A stretch of DNA of 64,000 nucleotides from assembly GCA_017416685.1 (NCBI GenBank), contig JAFQBN010000003.1, forward strand, positions 1 to 64,000, read 5' to 3'. The notes below the pieces were generated by a model. The model did no database searches and had not been told where the DNA came from. It saw nothing but the letters and a program-made list of their open reading frames with translations. The stretch comes from Oscillospiraceae bacterium. Lineage in GTDB: Bacteria > Bacillota > Clostridia > Oscillospirales > Oscillospiraceae. Below are positions 42,339-49,924 of the stretch, piece after piece. The stretch's first letter is position 1. Each line of letters starts with the position of its first letter. Both the position numbers and the translations under genes were made by a program.

Positions 42339-43904
42339 ATGGCAGCATTGGTTTGTGACATCTGCGGCGGCAAGCTGATGGGACGCCCCGGCGGTGTGTT
42401 TGAGTGCGACTCCTGCGGTATGACCTACGACACCGCGTGGGCAAAGGCAAAGGTGGAGGAAATTCAGGGCACGGTCAAGGTGGAGGGCACCGTGGAGGTG
42501 GCCGGCACCGTAAAAATTGACGGCCCCGTACAGGTGGAAAGCGGCGGTGCCAACGCCGAGGCGCTGGTCAAGCGCGGCTTCCTCCTGTTGCAGGACCGCA
42601 AGTGGGATGGGGCCAAGGCCCTGTTCGAGCAGGCACTTGGCATCAAGGAGGAAAACTTTGACGCCTACCTCGGTCTGAGCATGGTGGAATTGAAGTGTGG
42701 GACAAGGGGGGACTTTGAGTCGTACCTGCTTGACTGCGGTAAGCCTTTCGGTTCCACCTATGCCCGCATGGAACAGCTGGCTGAAGACGAGCAGAAGAAG
42801 TGGCTTGATGGTTTGCTGCAGAAGTTTGAAGAAATTCGAGCGGCTGAAGAGGCAAAGGCAGCAGAAGAAGCCGAAACGACGAGAATGGTGCTGACCCCAA
42901 TCCGCAAGCGGTTGACACCGGTGCAGAAACACATTGCCGCCGGGTCTTCCCACACCGTGGGCCTAAAGTCGGATGGCACCGTAGTGGCTGTAGGCTGGAA
43001 TAAAGAGAGGCAGTGCAATGTGTTTGGCTGGAGAGATATCGTGTCCGTTTCCGCCGGGGGTTCCCACACCGTAGGCCTGAAGTCGGACGGCACGGTGGTG
43101 GCTGTGGGCTACAATAATGATGACCGGTGCGATGTGTCCGACTGGCGGGACATTGTGGCCGTTGCCGCCGGGGGTTCCCACACCGTAGGCCTGAAGTCGG
43201 ACGGTACGGTGGTGGCTGTGGGCTACAATAATGATGACCGGTGCGATGTGTCCGACTGGCGGGACATTGTGGCCGTTGCCGCTGGCGAGCTACACACTGT
43301 GGGCTTGAAGTCGGACGGTACGGTGGTGGCTGTAGGGGAAAATGAGCATGGCCAGTGCGATGTGTCCGGGTGGCGTGACATTGTGGCTGTTTCTGCCGGG
43401 ATGTGGCACACCGTAGGCCTGAAGTCGGACGGTACGGTGGTGGCTGTGGGCTACAATAATGATGACCAGTGCGATGTGTCCGACTGGCGGGACATTGTGG
43501 CCGTTGCCGCCGGGGCTTGGCACACCGTGGGTCTGAAGTCGGACGGCACGGTGGTGGCGACAGAATACAAAGGCTACTTTGACGATGGCCAGTGCGATGT
43601 GTTCGGTTGGACGGACATCGTTGCCGTTGCCGCCGGGTCTTCCCACACCGTGGGCCTAAAGTCGGACGGCACGGTGGTGGCGACAGAATATAAGAGTAAG
43701 TATTACAATGGCCAGTGCGATGTGTCCAGCTGGAACCTGTTCAACATCCTCGACACTCTGGCGCATGAACAGGTGGAAGCCCGCCGCATTGAGGCGGAGC
43801 GCGCCCCGCGCCGCGCTGCCGGTCGGTGTCAGCACTGCGGCGGCGAGCTGAAGGGACTGTTCGGGAAAAAATGCGCCTCCTGCGGTAAACCCAAGGACTA
43901 TTGA
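42339..43904 (+). CDS. Zinc-ribbon protein with a seven-repeat RCC1-like propeller, no TIR domain
   Basis: A 521-residue protein. N-terminal zinc ribbon (CDICGG, CDSCGM). A short beta-helical stretch with the hexad-like 'GTVKVEGTVEVAGTVKIDG'. A TPR-like pair (LVKRGFLLLQDRKWDGAKAL) and a charged helix come next. Then seven RCC1-like repeats (about 200-470) and a C-terminal zinc ribbon (CQHCGGEL, CASCGK). It has no signal peptide or membrane helix, so its propeller should be cytosolic. The blades are more alike than in the TIR proteins, two being nearly identical even in DNA. It may act as adaptor, decoy or sensor for the TIR pair. The ATG is coupled to the SPFH stop. Confidence 0.87.
   Translation: MAALVCDICGGKLMGRPGGVFECDSCGMTYDTAWAKAKVEEIQGTVKVEGTVEVAGTVKIDGPVQVESGGANAEALVKRGFLLLQDRKWDGAKALFEQALGIKEENFDAYLGLSMVELKCGTRGDFESYLLDCGKPFGSTYARMEQLAEDEQKKWLDGLLQKFEEIRAAEEAKAAEEAETTRMVLTPIRKRLTPVQKHIAAGSSHTVGLKSDGTVVAVGWNKERQCNVFGWRDIVSVSAGGSHTVGLKSDGTVVAVGYNNDDRCDVSDWRDIVAVAAGGSHTVGLKSDGTVVAVGYNNDDRCDVSDWRDIVAVAAGELHTVGLKSDGTVVAVGENEHGQCDVSGWRDIVAVSAGMWHTVGLKSDGTVVAVGYNNDDQCDVSDWRDIVAVAAGAWHTVGLKSDGTVVATEYKGYFDDGQCDVFGWTDIVAVAAGSSHTVGLKSDGTVVATEYKSKYYNGQCDVSSWNLFNILDTLAHEQVEARRIEAERAPRRAAGRCQHCGGELKGLFGKKCASCGKPKDY
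42943..43725 (+). repeat. Seven tandem repeats of about 111-120 bases encoding propeller blades
   Basis: The unit encodes HTVGLKSDGTVVAVG plus a variable loop, then a conserved CDVSxWRDIVAVAAG tail. Units 2 and 3 are almost identical at the DNA level, and unit 5 differs from them by few bases. The variable points are the two residues before each HTVG and the loop before the conserved Cys (WNKERQ, YNNDDR, ENEHGQ, YKGYFDDGQ). The pattern suggests recent duplication or gene conversion of blades. Confidence 0.85.
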
Positions 43905-43935
43905 TGATTTCCCTGATACAAAAGGAGGAATTGGA

Positions 43936-44628
43936 ATGAAACAGAACAAATTGAATGCGCAGGGTGTTGCTATCGTGGCCATCCTCTTTGTGGTCTATAC
44001 CCTGGTGGTGGCGGTGGTACCCGGGGTGAAGAACGCGGTGTACTGGGTTAGCTACCTGTTCACCGTGCTGGCGCTGGCGGCGCAGGTCTATATCTTTTAC
44101 CTGTCCTTTGCCAAGGAGGAGTCGGTGCGCAGTAAGTATTACGGCTTCCCCATCGCCAACATCGGCGTGCTCTATCTGCTGGTGCAGTTCGTGGTCAGCA
44201 CGCTGTTCATGCTCCTTGCCAAGTGGGCGCCCCTGTGGCTGGCTGTGGTGCTGGGTGTCGTCATCCTAGGTGCGGCGGCCATCGGCCTAATCGCCGCCGA
44301 CGCCATGCGCGACGAGGTGGAGCGGCAGGATGTGAAGCTGGAAGCGGATGTGACAGCTATGCGGGCCCTGCAGTCCAAGGTTGGCGGCATTGTGGGGCTG
44401 TGCGGCGAGGAACTGCGGCAGGAGGCAGAAAAATTGGCCGAGGAGTTCCGCTTCTCTGATCCTATTTCTTCGGATGCGACCAAGGAGTTGGAGCATGAGC
44501 TGGATATGATCCTCGGGGAATTGCAGTCTGCTGTGGTTGACGGCGACAGCGAGTCTGCTAAGGCCCTCTTCCGGAAGGCAAGTGTGACACTGATTGAACG
44601 CAATCGCCTTTGCAAGTTGAACAAATAA
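43936..44628 (+). CDS. Four-helix membrane protein with a cytosolic coiled-coil tail
   Basis: A 230-residue protein, the last gene of the TIR/RCC1 operon. Four hydrophobic segments lie in the first 120 residues (starting AIVAILFVVYTLVVAVVPGV). A soluble acidic tail follows (VERQDVKLEADVTAMRALQS, then EELRQEAEKLAEEFRFSD and ELEHELDMILGELQSAVVDG). AAAGGAGG precedes the ATG and the gap to the RCC1 gene is about 30 bases. No family is recognised with certainty. It could anchor the SPFH or RCC1 proteins or be a pore-forming effector; the second idea is speculation. Confidence 0.8.
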   Translation: MKQNKLNAQGVAIVAILFVVYTLVVAVVPGVKNAVYWVSYLFTVLALAAQVYIFYLSFAKEESVRSKYYGFPIANIGVLYLLVQFVVSTLFMLLAKWAPLWLAVVLGVVILGAAAIGLIAADAMRDEVERQDVKLEADVTAMRALQSKVGGIVGLCGEELRQEAEKLAEEFRFSDPISSDATKELEHELDMILGELQSAVVDGDSESAKALFRKASVTLIERNRLCKLNK

Positions 44629-44695
44629 AGCCAAGGAGCTTCCTTGACGGCGAAGGATAATTGAGAATATTGTGCGTTAAGGTGATATAAATTTT

Positions 44696-44733
44696 GCAGG
44701 GCAAAGAACGATAGTGTTCTTTGCCCTGCTTTT
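44696..44733 (+). terminator. Terminator of the TIR/RCC1/SPFH operon
   Basis: GCAGGGCAAAGAAC and GTTCTTTGCCCTGC form a perfect 14-base stem with a short loop and TTTTT after it. Between it and the next gene (about 190 bases) there is a small GGAGCG/CGCTCC hairpin and no convincing gene. Confidence 0.9.
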
Positions 44734-44926
44734 TGATTGCTTACGAAAGTTTTAATTTGCGGTAAGGAGTAACAATGTGATTGCAACACCTTTTGAGATC
44801 AAAGAGACAAGAGGTGGGCAAGAAAATAGAAGGGAATGCCAATGGGGATTTTTTGAATTATATATTATCACCTTGAAGCCTGGAGCGAACGCTCCGGGCC
44901 AATTTCATTGTTTTGGAGGTAATACC

Positions 44927-46027
44927 ATGCGCGACAACGTACACTGTTCCATTTGTAACGAACCCTTTGCACCGGAAGAACTGACTGAATTTGACGGCCA
45001 GATGCTCTGCCGGGACTGCCTTGAACGAGAGACGATTCTCTGCCACCGCTGTGGAGAGCGGTTCTGGGAAGACGACAATGCCGGTACTGACACCACTCCA
45101 CTGTGCGAACGCTGCTACGAGAACCATTACACTAACTGCTCCCGTTGCGGGCGGCTGCTCCGAGAGAGTGACGCCTACTTTGAAGACGACACGCCCTACT
45201 GCGATGACTGCCATGCTGAGTACCGCAACAGCAAACCCATCCGGGACTATTATTACAAACCCGCTCCCATCTTCTACGGCGAGGGAAACCGCTTCATGGG
45301 GGTGGAGTTGGAAATTGACGGAGCCGGAGAGCGGGATGACTATGCAGCGATGATTACCGAACTGGCCAACTTCAATGGGCTGGAGCATATTTACTGCAAG
45401 CATGACGGTTCTCTGGATGACGGTATTGAAATCGTTACCCACCCGATGACTCTGGCATACCACCAGCAGGAGATGCCCTGGGGCAGGGTGTTGGAGAAAG
45501 CCCGTGATCTGGACTATATCAGCCATCAGGCCGGGACATGTGGCCTGCATGTCCATGTGAACCGTACGGCCTTCGGTCAGACAGTGAGGGAGTAGGAAGC
45601 CTGTATTGCCAGAGTTCTGTTCTTTGTGGAGAAATTCTGGGACGAGCTGTTGCTTTTCAGTCGCCGCACCCAGCGCCAGATGAATCGGTGGGCGGCACGC
45701 TATGGCTACAAGGACGTGCCCAAGGAAATTCTCGACCATGTGAAAAAGGGTGACCACCAGGGTCGCTATACTGCTGTCAACTTGACAAACGAAGAGACCA
45801 TTGAGTTCCGGATGTTCCGGGGGACCCTAAAGCTGAATACGTTTATTGCCACGCTGCAGTTCGTTGATCGAATCTGTGACGTGGCTCTTTTTATGTCCGA
45901 TGAGGAACTGCGTGCCATTTCCTGGTCTACCTTTGCCTCCGGCTGCACACAGCCCGAGCTGGTGCAGTACCTGAAGGAGCGGAGGATCTATATCAACGAA
46001 CCTGTGGAAAGTGAGGAGGAAGTGTAA
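44927..46027 (+). pseudogene. Amidoligase-family protein (zinc-finger N-terminus), interrupted by one in-frame TAG
   Basis: From MRDNVHCSICNEPFAPEELT the frame runs through three Cys-rich fingers (CSRCGRL and others) into the amidoligase domain: YGEGNRFMGVELEIDG, ITELANFNGLEHIYCKHDGS with DDGIEIVTHPMTL, and GTCGLHVHVNRTAFG. It then meets TAG at 45593-45595. The same frame continues without a gap into EACIARVLFFVEKFWDELLL and TIEFRMFRGTLKLNTFIATL, the family's C-terminal half. A single C-to-T change (CAG to TAG) explains it. Either the gene is dead, or TAG is read through. A GTG 150 bases upstream with AAGGAG could add an N-terminal extension, but that runs through a hairpin. Amidoligases form amide bonds using ATP. 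The next genes are its expected partners. Confidence 0.82.
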
Positions 46028-46028
46028 T

Positions 46029-47003
46029 ATGTGCTGCCTGTTTGGTTTGATCGACCCTCAACACCGCTTTAGCGGGAAGCAAAAGTGTAAAATGCTCCAC
46101 GCCTTGGCAACTGCCAGCGAGGCACGTGGCACGGACGCCACCGGCGTGGCCTACAACACGCAAAACGGGTTATGTATTTCCAAGTATCCCATTCCAGGTC
46201 GTCGATTCCGCTTTCGAGTGCAGGATGACACCACGGTGGCCATGGGCCACACCAGAATGACCACCCAGGGAGACGAGAAGCACAACTTCAACAATCACCC
46301 GTTTTTGGGTGCTGTGGGAAAAGAACGCTTTGCGCTGGCTCATAACGGCATGATCCACAATGACCGGGAGTTGAAGAAAGCTTGCCGATTGCCCGCAACC
46401 AAGGTGGTCACCGACAGCTATGTGGCGGTGCAGCTGCTGGAGCAACGAAACGACCTCTCGTTTGAAAGCCTTGCCTACACAGCAGAACAGTTGGAGGGTT
46501 CTTTCACGCTTACACTGCTGGATCGGCAGGACAACCTGCATTTTATCAAGGGCAACAACCCCATGACCATCTATCATTTCAAGGACAGCGGATTGTATCT
46601 GTACGCATCCACCGAGGACATTCTGAAAACGGCGATCCTGTGTATCCCGTATCGCCTTGGGATGCCTGTCTCAATTAGCATCACCACCGGAGAGATCTTG
46701 CAGATCTCGTCTACTGGCAAGCAGCGGCGAGGACAGTTCGATGACAGCAAGCTGTACCGACACCAGTGGATGCCCTATGCCGGTTGGTCGGGCTTTTCGC
46801 TGTCCGGTACAAAGACCGGGAAACAGTCACACACGCAATATCTGGATGACCTGAAGTCGATTGCCTCGTTCTTTGGGTACTCTCCTGCCTATGTAGACTA
46901 TCTGCTGGGGGAGGGGATTGACCCCATGGAGATCGAGGAGATGTTATACAACGGAGAATTGGAGGGAAGCACCTATGAGAGTGTTGGTAGTCGAGCCTGG
47001 TAA
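46029..47003 (+). CDS. Class II glutamine amidotransferase (Ntn-hydrolase) partner of the amidoligase
   Basis: A 324-residue protein. It starts MCCLFGLIDPQHRFSGKQ, with Cys2 as N-terminal nucleophile after Met removal; SEARGTDATGVAYNTQNG, GHTRMTTQGDEKHNFNNHPF and LAHNGMIHNDRELKK give the GATase class II glutamine site. A C-terminal helical tail (FFGYSPAYVDYLLGEGIDPM) is extra. GAGGAGG precedes the ATG, which is 1 base after the amidoligase stop. Amidoligase plus class II GATase modules were predicted by comparative genomics to make small peptides or modify proteins. This enzyme would supply ammonia from glutamine or trim the product. Confidence 0.88.
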   Translation: MCCLFGLIDPQHRFSGKQKCKMLHALATASEARGTDATGVAYNTQNGLCISKYPIPGRRFRFRVQDDTTVAMGHTRMTTQGDEKHNFNNHPFLGAVGKERFALAHNGMIHNDRELKKACRLPATKVVTDSYVAVQLLEQRNDLSFESLAYTAEQLEGSFTLTLLDRQDNLHFIKGNNPMTIYHFKDSGLYLYASTEDILKTAILCIPYRLGMPVSISITTGEILQISSTGKQRRGQFDDSKLYRHQWMPYAGWSGFSLSGTKTGKQSHTQYLDDLKSIASFFGYSPAYVDYLLGEGIDPMEIEEMLYNGELEGSTYESVGSRAW

Positions 47004-47331
47004 AAGACCGGTGGAACAGGAGATAGATGGCTCTTTGGAGTCCATGCAGGCTATTGTCGGTGGGACCATTCAGGCGATCTACCCGTTTGAAGATTATGTG
47101 GCACTTATCTGCAACGACGAAGGGAAGCTGACCTTCCTGCCTATGAACCGAATGCTGTGGGAGCAAAATGATGTGGTCTGCGGCACATTCTTTCTGTGTC
47201 GGGCATTGCCCAATGAAGCCAACTTTACTTCGTTGACGGATGACGAGGTGGAGCAGTACAAGCAGCGGTTTGAAAAAACAGAGCGGTTCATGCGGATCGG
47301 CAGTACCCTAGTGGTAATGCAGGAACGGTGA
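46975..47331 (+). CDS. DUF3846 family protein
   Basis: A 118-residue protein starting MRVLVVEPGKRPVEQEIDGS, with the family pattern LESMQAIVGGTIQAIYPFED and VALICNDEGKLTFLPMNR. The ATG lies inside the end of the glutamine amidotransferase gene, with GGAGGG upstream, so translation is coupled. DUF3846 proteins are common in mobile elements and phages of Firmicutes and their function is unknown. It is the last gene of the amidoligase module; a terminator follows. Confidence 0.87.
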   Translation: MRVLVVEPGKRPVEQEIDGSLESMQAIVGGTIQAIYPFEDYVALICNDEGKLTFLPMNRMLWEQNDVVCGTFFLCRALPNEANFTSLTDDEVEQYKQRFEKTERFMRIGSTLVVMQER

Positions 47332-47345
47332 ACCAATAGGGTATA

Positions 47346-47385
47346 CCCTAACAGGACGGTGGAATTGCCTCCTGTTAGGGTTTGT
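47346..47385 (+). terminator. Terminator of the amidoligase module
   Basis: CCCTAACAGGA and TCCTGTTAGGG form a perfect 11-base stem with a 13-base loop, followed by a T-rich stretch (TTTGTTTT). Confidence 0.78.
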
Positions 47386-47430
47386 TTTCTGTTTTTGGCA
47401 TGTTTCATTTGTTGAAGGGAGTTATCTGGG

Positions 47431-47763
47431 ATGTTTGTCCTTGAAAATCTATGGAAAGGCAGAATAAGGCCAAGTGAACGATGTTATCGGGATGGGAGCA
47501 GATATGCTGAGTTGATCAGCAAGGGGGCGGAGCTGGAAAAGCGGGTTCGTGATGAGCTGTCTGAGTCAGGAAAGAACGCCTATAAAGAACTGTACGAGAC
47601 CCAGGTGGAGATAATTGAGATTGGAGAGCAGGATGCGTTTCTTCAAGGGGTTCGCTTTGGGGCGCAGTTCATGTTGGACGTGCTTGGGGAATATCCATCT
47701 CAACTCACGCAGGTGGGAGAGGAGAACGAGCCTGACTGCACGAAGGAAGAGGGGATAGTTTGA
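47431..47763 (+). CDS. DUF6809-like small protein
   Basis: A 110-residue acidic, helical protein (MFVLENLWKGRIRPSERCYR, then ELYETQVEIIEIGEQDAFLQ and GVRFGAQFMLDVLG). This is the pattern of the small DUF6809 proteins commonly found beside resolvases and phage genes in Clostridia; I make the match from memory of the pattern. GAAGGGAG precedes the ATG and its stop overlaps the TTG start of the resolvase. Function unknown. Confidence 0.72.
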   Translation: MFVLENLWKGRIRPSERCYRDGSRYAELISKGAELEKRVRDELSESGKNAYKELYETQVEIIEIGEQDAFLQGVRFGAQFMLDVLGEYPSQLTQVGEENEPDCTKEEGIV

Positions 47764-48326
47764 AAATTGGCTATGTTCGTACCAGCACCGCCGAGCAGAA
47801 CACGGCCAGACAGGAGGCGTTGATGGAGGTGCTTGGCGTGGATGAGGTCTATATTGACCGCATGAGCGGCAAGACGACGCAGCGCCCGGAACTGCAAAAG
47901 ATGATGGAGTATGTACGACTTGGCGATACGGTGGTAGTTGAATCCATCAGCCGTTTTGCAAGAAACACCCGGGACCTGCTGGAACTGATCGAGCGATTGT
48001 CGGCCAAAGGGGTGGAGTTTGTGTCACAGAAAGAGGCTATCGACACCGCTACGCCAACCGGGAAGTTTATGCTGACCGTATTTGGGGCGGTTGCAGAGCT
48101 GGAGCGTGAGTACATCCTGCAGCGCCAAAAGGAGGGGATAGCACTTGCCAAAACAAGTGGAGTCTATAAAGGTCGAAAACCTCTCCAAAGGCCTGAGTTT
48201 CAATCGGTGGTAGCGAAGTGGCACAGAGGGGAAATCACTGCTGTAGAGGCAATGAAGCGGTTGAATATGTCATCGAGTACGTTCTACCGCAGAGTAAAGG
48301 AGGTGAGCGGATGTTCTGGGCATTAG
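47760..48326 (+). CDS. Resolvase/invertase-type serine recombinase
   Basis: A 188-residue small serine recombinase: MKIGYVRTSTAEQNTARQEA with Ser9, VVESISRFARNTRDLLELIE, PTGKFMLTVFGAVAELEREY, and a C-terminal HTH (EITAVEAMKRLNMSSSTFYR). Size and layout match Hin/TnpR-type enzymes. It starts with TTG overlapping the upstream TGA, so it is coupled to the DUF6809-like gene. It may invert or resolve a segment of the element, or resolve multimers. I did not find an obvious pair of inverted crossover sites flanking it. Confidence 0.9.
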   Translation: MKIGYVRTSTAEQNTARQEALMEVLGVDEVYIDRMSGKTTQRPELQKMMEYVRLGDTVVVESISRFARNTRDLLELIERLSAKGVEFVSQKEAIDTATPTGKFMLTVFGAVAELEREYILQRQKEGIALAKTSGVYKGRKPLQRPEFQSVVAKWHRGEITAVEAMKRLNMSSSTFYRRVKEVSGCSGH

Positions 48327-48394
48327 TAGGGTTTGTAGCTACCCTTGTCATTCTGCTTTGTGTTGACAAAGCTTGCACAGAGGTGTTGGGATGA
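48311..48394 (+). CDS. Tiny membrane peptide, 27 residues
   Basis: MFWALVGFVATLVILLCVDK plus a short tail: one membrane helix and a charged end. The ATG is inside the last codons of the resolvase gene and has AGGAGGTGAG just upstream, one of the strongest ribosome sites of the window. It overlaps the next small gene by ATGA. It may be a small membrane regulator or toxin; nothing more can be said. Confidence 0.5.
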   Translation: MFWALVGFVATLVILLCVDKACTEVLG

Positions 48395-48489
48395 CAGCTG
48401 GTATTGCGGCGGCATTAGAAGCATTGAAGCAGGGGGTGTGGATTGCAGTTTCTGCCTATTGTGCTTTGAAAAAGGTATGTAAGAAGTGA
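48391..48489 (+). CDS. Tiny peptide, 32 residues, coupled to the preceding one
   Basis: MTAGIAAALEALKQGVWIAV then SAYCALKKVCKK: an amphipathic or hydrophobic helix with a basic tail, starting on the ATGA overlap with the 27-residue gene and ending just before a terminator. The tight coupling supports it being translated. A holin-like or type I toxin-like role is possible but not shown. Confidence 0.45.
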   Translation: MTAGIAAALEALKQGVWIAVSAYCALKKVCKK

Positions 48490-48498
48490 GGAATAAAA

Positions 48499-48529
48499 AT
48501 CCCGAAGTGCGTGTTGCGCACTTCGGGAT
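48499..48529. terminator. Terminator between the resolvase group and the convergent XRE-like gene
   Basis: ATCCCGAAGTGCG and CGCACTTCGGGAT form a perfect 13-base stem with a 5-base loop, followed by AGATTTCCTTT. Confidence 0.78.
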
Positions 48530-48560
48530 AGATTTCCTTTCATTTGTTTTTGAAGAATAG

Positions 48561-49622
48561 TTATAGTTCCGGGAAGTCATAAGTTTCTACGCATTTTTCG
48601 TCTTCTGGCATATCTCTGTATTTTGCAATTACGGATGCAATTTCTTTTAGCATACTAACTTTGTTTGAATAGCTACATTCGCCAATAGAATCAAACTTTA
48701 AACTTGTGAGTTGCATGGTAAACCCAGGATCCCAGTTTAGATTGTTTAAATACTGCTCAAGACGCGCGGTGGAGCGGACAACATTAATGTCTGTCGCAAA
48801 TTTTAAGTGCTGAAGGATTTTGTTGATAAGCTCTCGACTGCGCACGTCAAATTCATTCAGGATATTGTCTATTTCCACTTGAGTTTGTGCAGAGGAGAGA
48901 AGCATTGCTTTATGCGAGACGGTGAAAAATTTATTCCGATCCAGAACTTCCTGAGTTTTATCCTCCAATTCTCGTAAGTCGGGTTCGGACCATGTGTGGG
49001 TGCTGTCGTGCATGCTAATTTTTATAATGTAATGGACGATTGCCAACATGACGGTATAACTACAAAACTCTACTTCGTTGGATAAAATAGCGGAAACATA
49101 TTCTTCGGAAAGATCCAGCTTAATTGAGAAGTTTGAATTTGGGTCACCGCTGCTCATAAACCATTCGTTTACCGGCAACTTTGCGTTTTTGGAATCTTCC
49201 TCCGTTAACTCTTCGTTTTGGTTTATCCGAGCAACCAGTTGTTCGACAGTAATGCAAAGGCTGTTGAGCATGTCGTTGATTTCTTCGACAAGAGAGCATG
49301 GAATTGGGAGTTGCATGGCAATTCGGTCTAAGTTATAAAACCAAAGCTGATCTTCACGCTCGGCTTTGGAGTATTTTACGGTGTACAGGGAAATGAGGTG
49401 TTCACGGCGTTCGTCCAGCGTGCTGCCGTCTGTGATAATGACTTCTAATAGGTGGTCGAATTCTTCTTGCGAAATAGATTTTATACCAAATGACTCGAGC
49501 TTAGAGACATATGACGGGCTGCGGCCAATTGCTAGGGCAACGTTCTTGGAGGGGACTTTGTTTTTTATTCGTAGGTCTTTGATTGTCTCTGCCAATTCCG
49601 GGGTAAAAACAATTTTCGGCAT
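48561..49622 (-). CDS. XRE-like HTH protein with a large unknown C-terminal domain
   Basis: A 353-residue protein. The first 60 residues form an HTH (LAETIKDLRIKNKVPSKNVA, LAIGRSPSYVSKLESFG). The remaining 290 residues are helical with no recognised fold (SVLEE-like acidic stretches, LAIVHYIIKISMHDSTHTWS). GAGGAGG precedes the ATG. Large XRE fusions of this kind regulate defence or mobile-element genes. It is divergent from the structured leader and the 319-residue gene, so it may control that gene. Confidence 0.75.
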   Translation of the reverse strand: MPKIVFTPELAETIKDLRIKNKVPSKNVALAIGRSPSYVSKLESFGIKSISQEEFDHLLEVIITDGSTLDERREHLISLYTVKYSKAEREDQLWFYNLDRIAMQLPIPCSLVEEINDMLNSLCITVEQLVARINQNEELTEEDSKNAKLPVNEWFMSSGDPNSNFSIKLDLSEEYVSAILSNEVEFCSYTVMLAIVHYIIKISMHDSTHTWSEPDLRELEDKTQEVLDRNKFFTVSHKAMLLSSAQTQVEIDNILNEFDVRSRELINKILQHLKFATDINVVRSTARLEQYLNNLNWDPGFTMQLTSLKFDSIGECSYSNKVSMLKEIASVIAKYRDMPEDEKCVETYDFPEL

Positions 49623-49742
49623 TGTTATTCCTCCTCAAGAAAAGGTCTAATAGTGAGATTATACCACACGAAATGAAAAAATCAAGCAATTTCCGACAAA
49701 AAGCGAAAAAACAAGGAAAAGGAAATTTGTTGAAGAAAACAC

Positions 49743-49771
49743 TTGAATTTTTTGGAGGGCTATGGTAAAGT
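49743..49771 (+). promoter_or_regulatory. Sigma-A promoter of the structured leader
   Basis: TTGAAT (49743-49748), a 17-base spacer, and TAAAGT (49766-49771). Transcription would start near 49,778, about 300 bases before the 319-residue gene. Confidence 0.65.
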
Positions 49772-49819
49772 GTAAGGCGTGGTAGTTGTACCGCGTTATG
49801 TGTAAAGGAGGTGAGTACC

Positions 49820-49924
49820 ATGAAGAGCGTTATCCCGATGGAAAAGAAAAAGGGCTTCTCTGAACGCAGGACAGCTCAGAGAAACCCTTCTTGCGATACC
49901 ATCGACGGCGCACGGGCTATGTAG
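49820..49924 (+). CDS. Leader peptide-like ORF, 34 residues
   Basis: MKSVIPMEKKKGFSERRTAQ then RNPSCDTIDGARAM, with AAAGGAGGTGAG 5 bases before the ATG, a near-perfect ribosome site. The first large hairpin of the leader lies inside it. Ribosomes translating it would open that hairpin, as in attenuation or ribosome-based regulation of the gene downstream. It could also be a small regulator in its own right. Confidence 0.5.
   Translation: MKSVIPMEKKKGFSERRTAQRNPSCDTIDGARAM

Noticed and set aside
42943..43725. Regular repeats resembling a CRISPR array
   Set aside because: Each unit is an in-frame blade of one protein-coding gene; spacers are coding loops and no cas genes are present.
44777..44926. 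N-terminal extension of the amidoligase from a GTG with AAGGAG
   Set aside because: It would translate through a small hairpin and adds residues unlike the family; the ATG with GGAGG just before the first zinc finger fits better.
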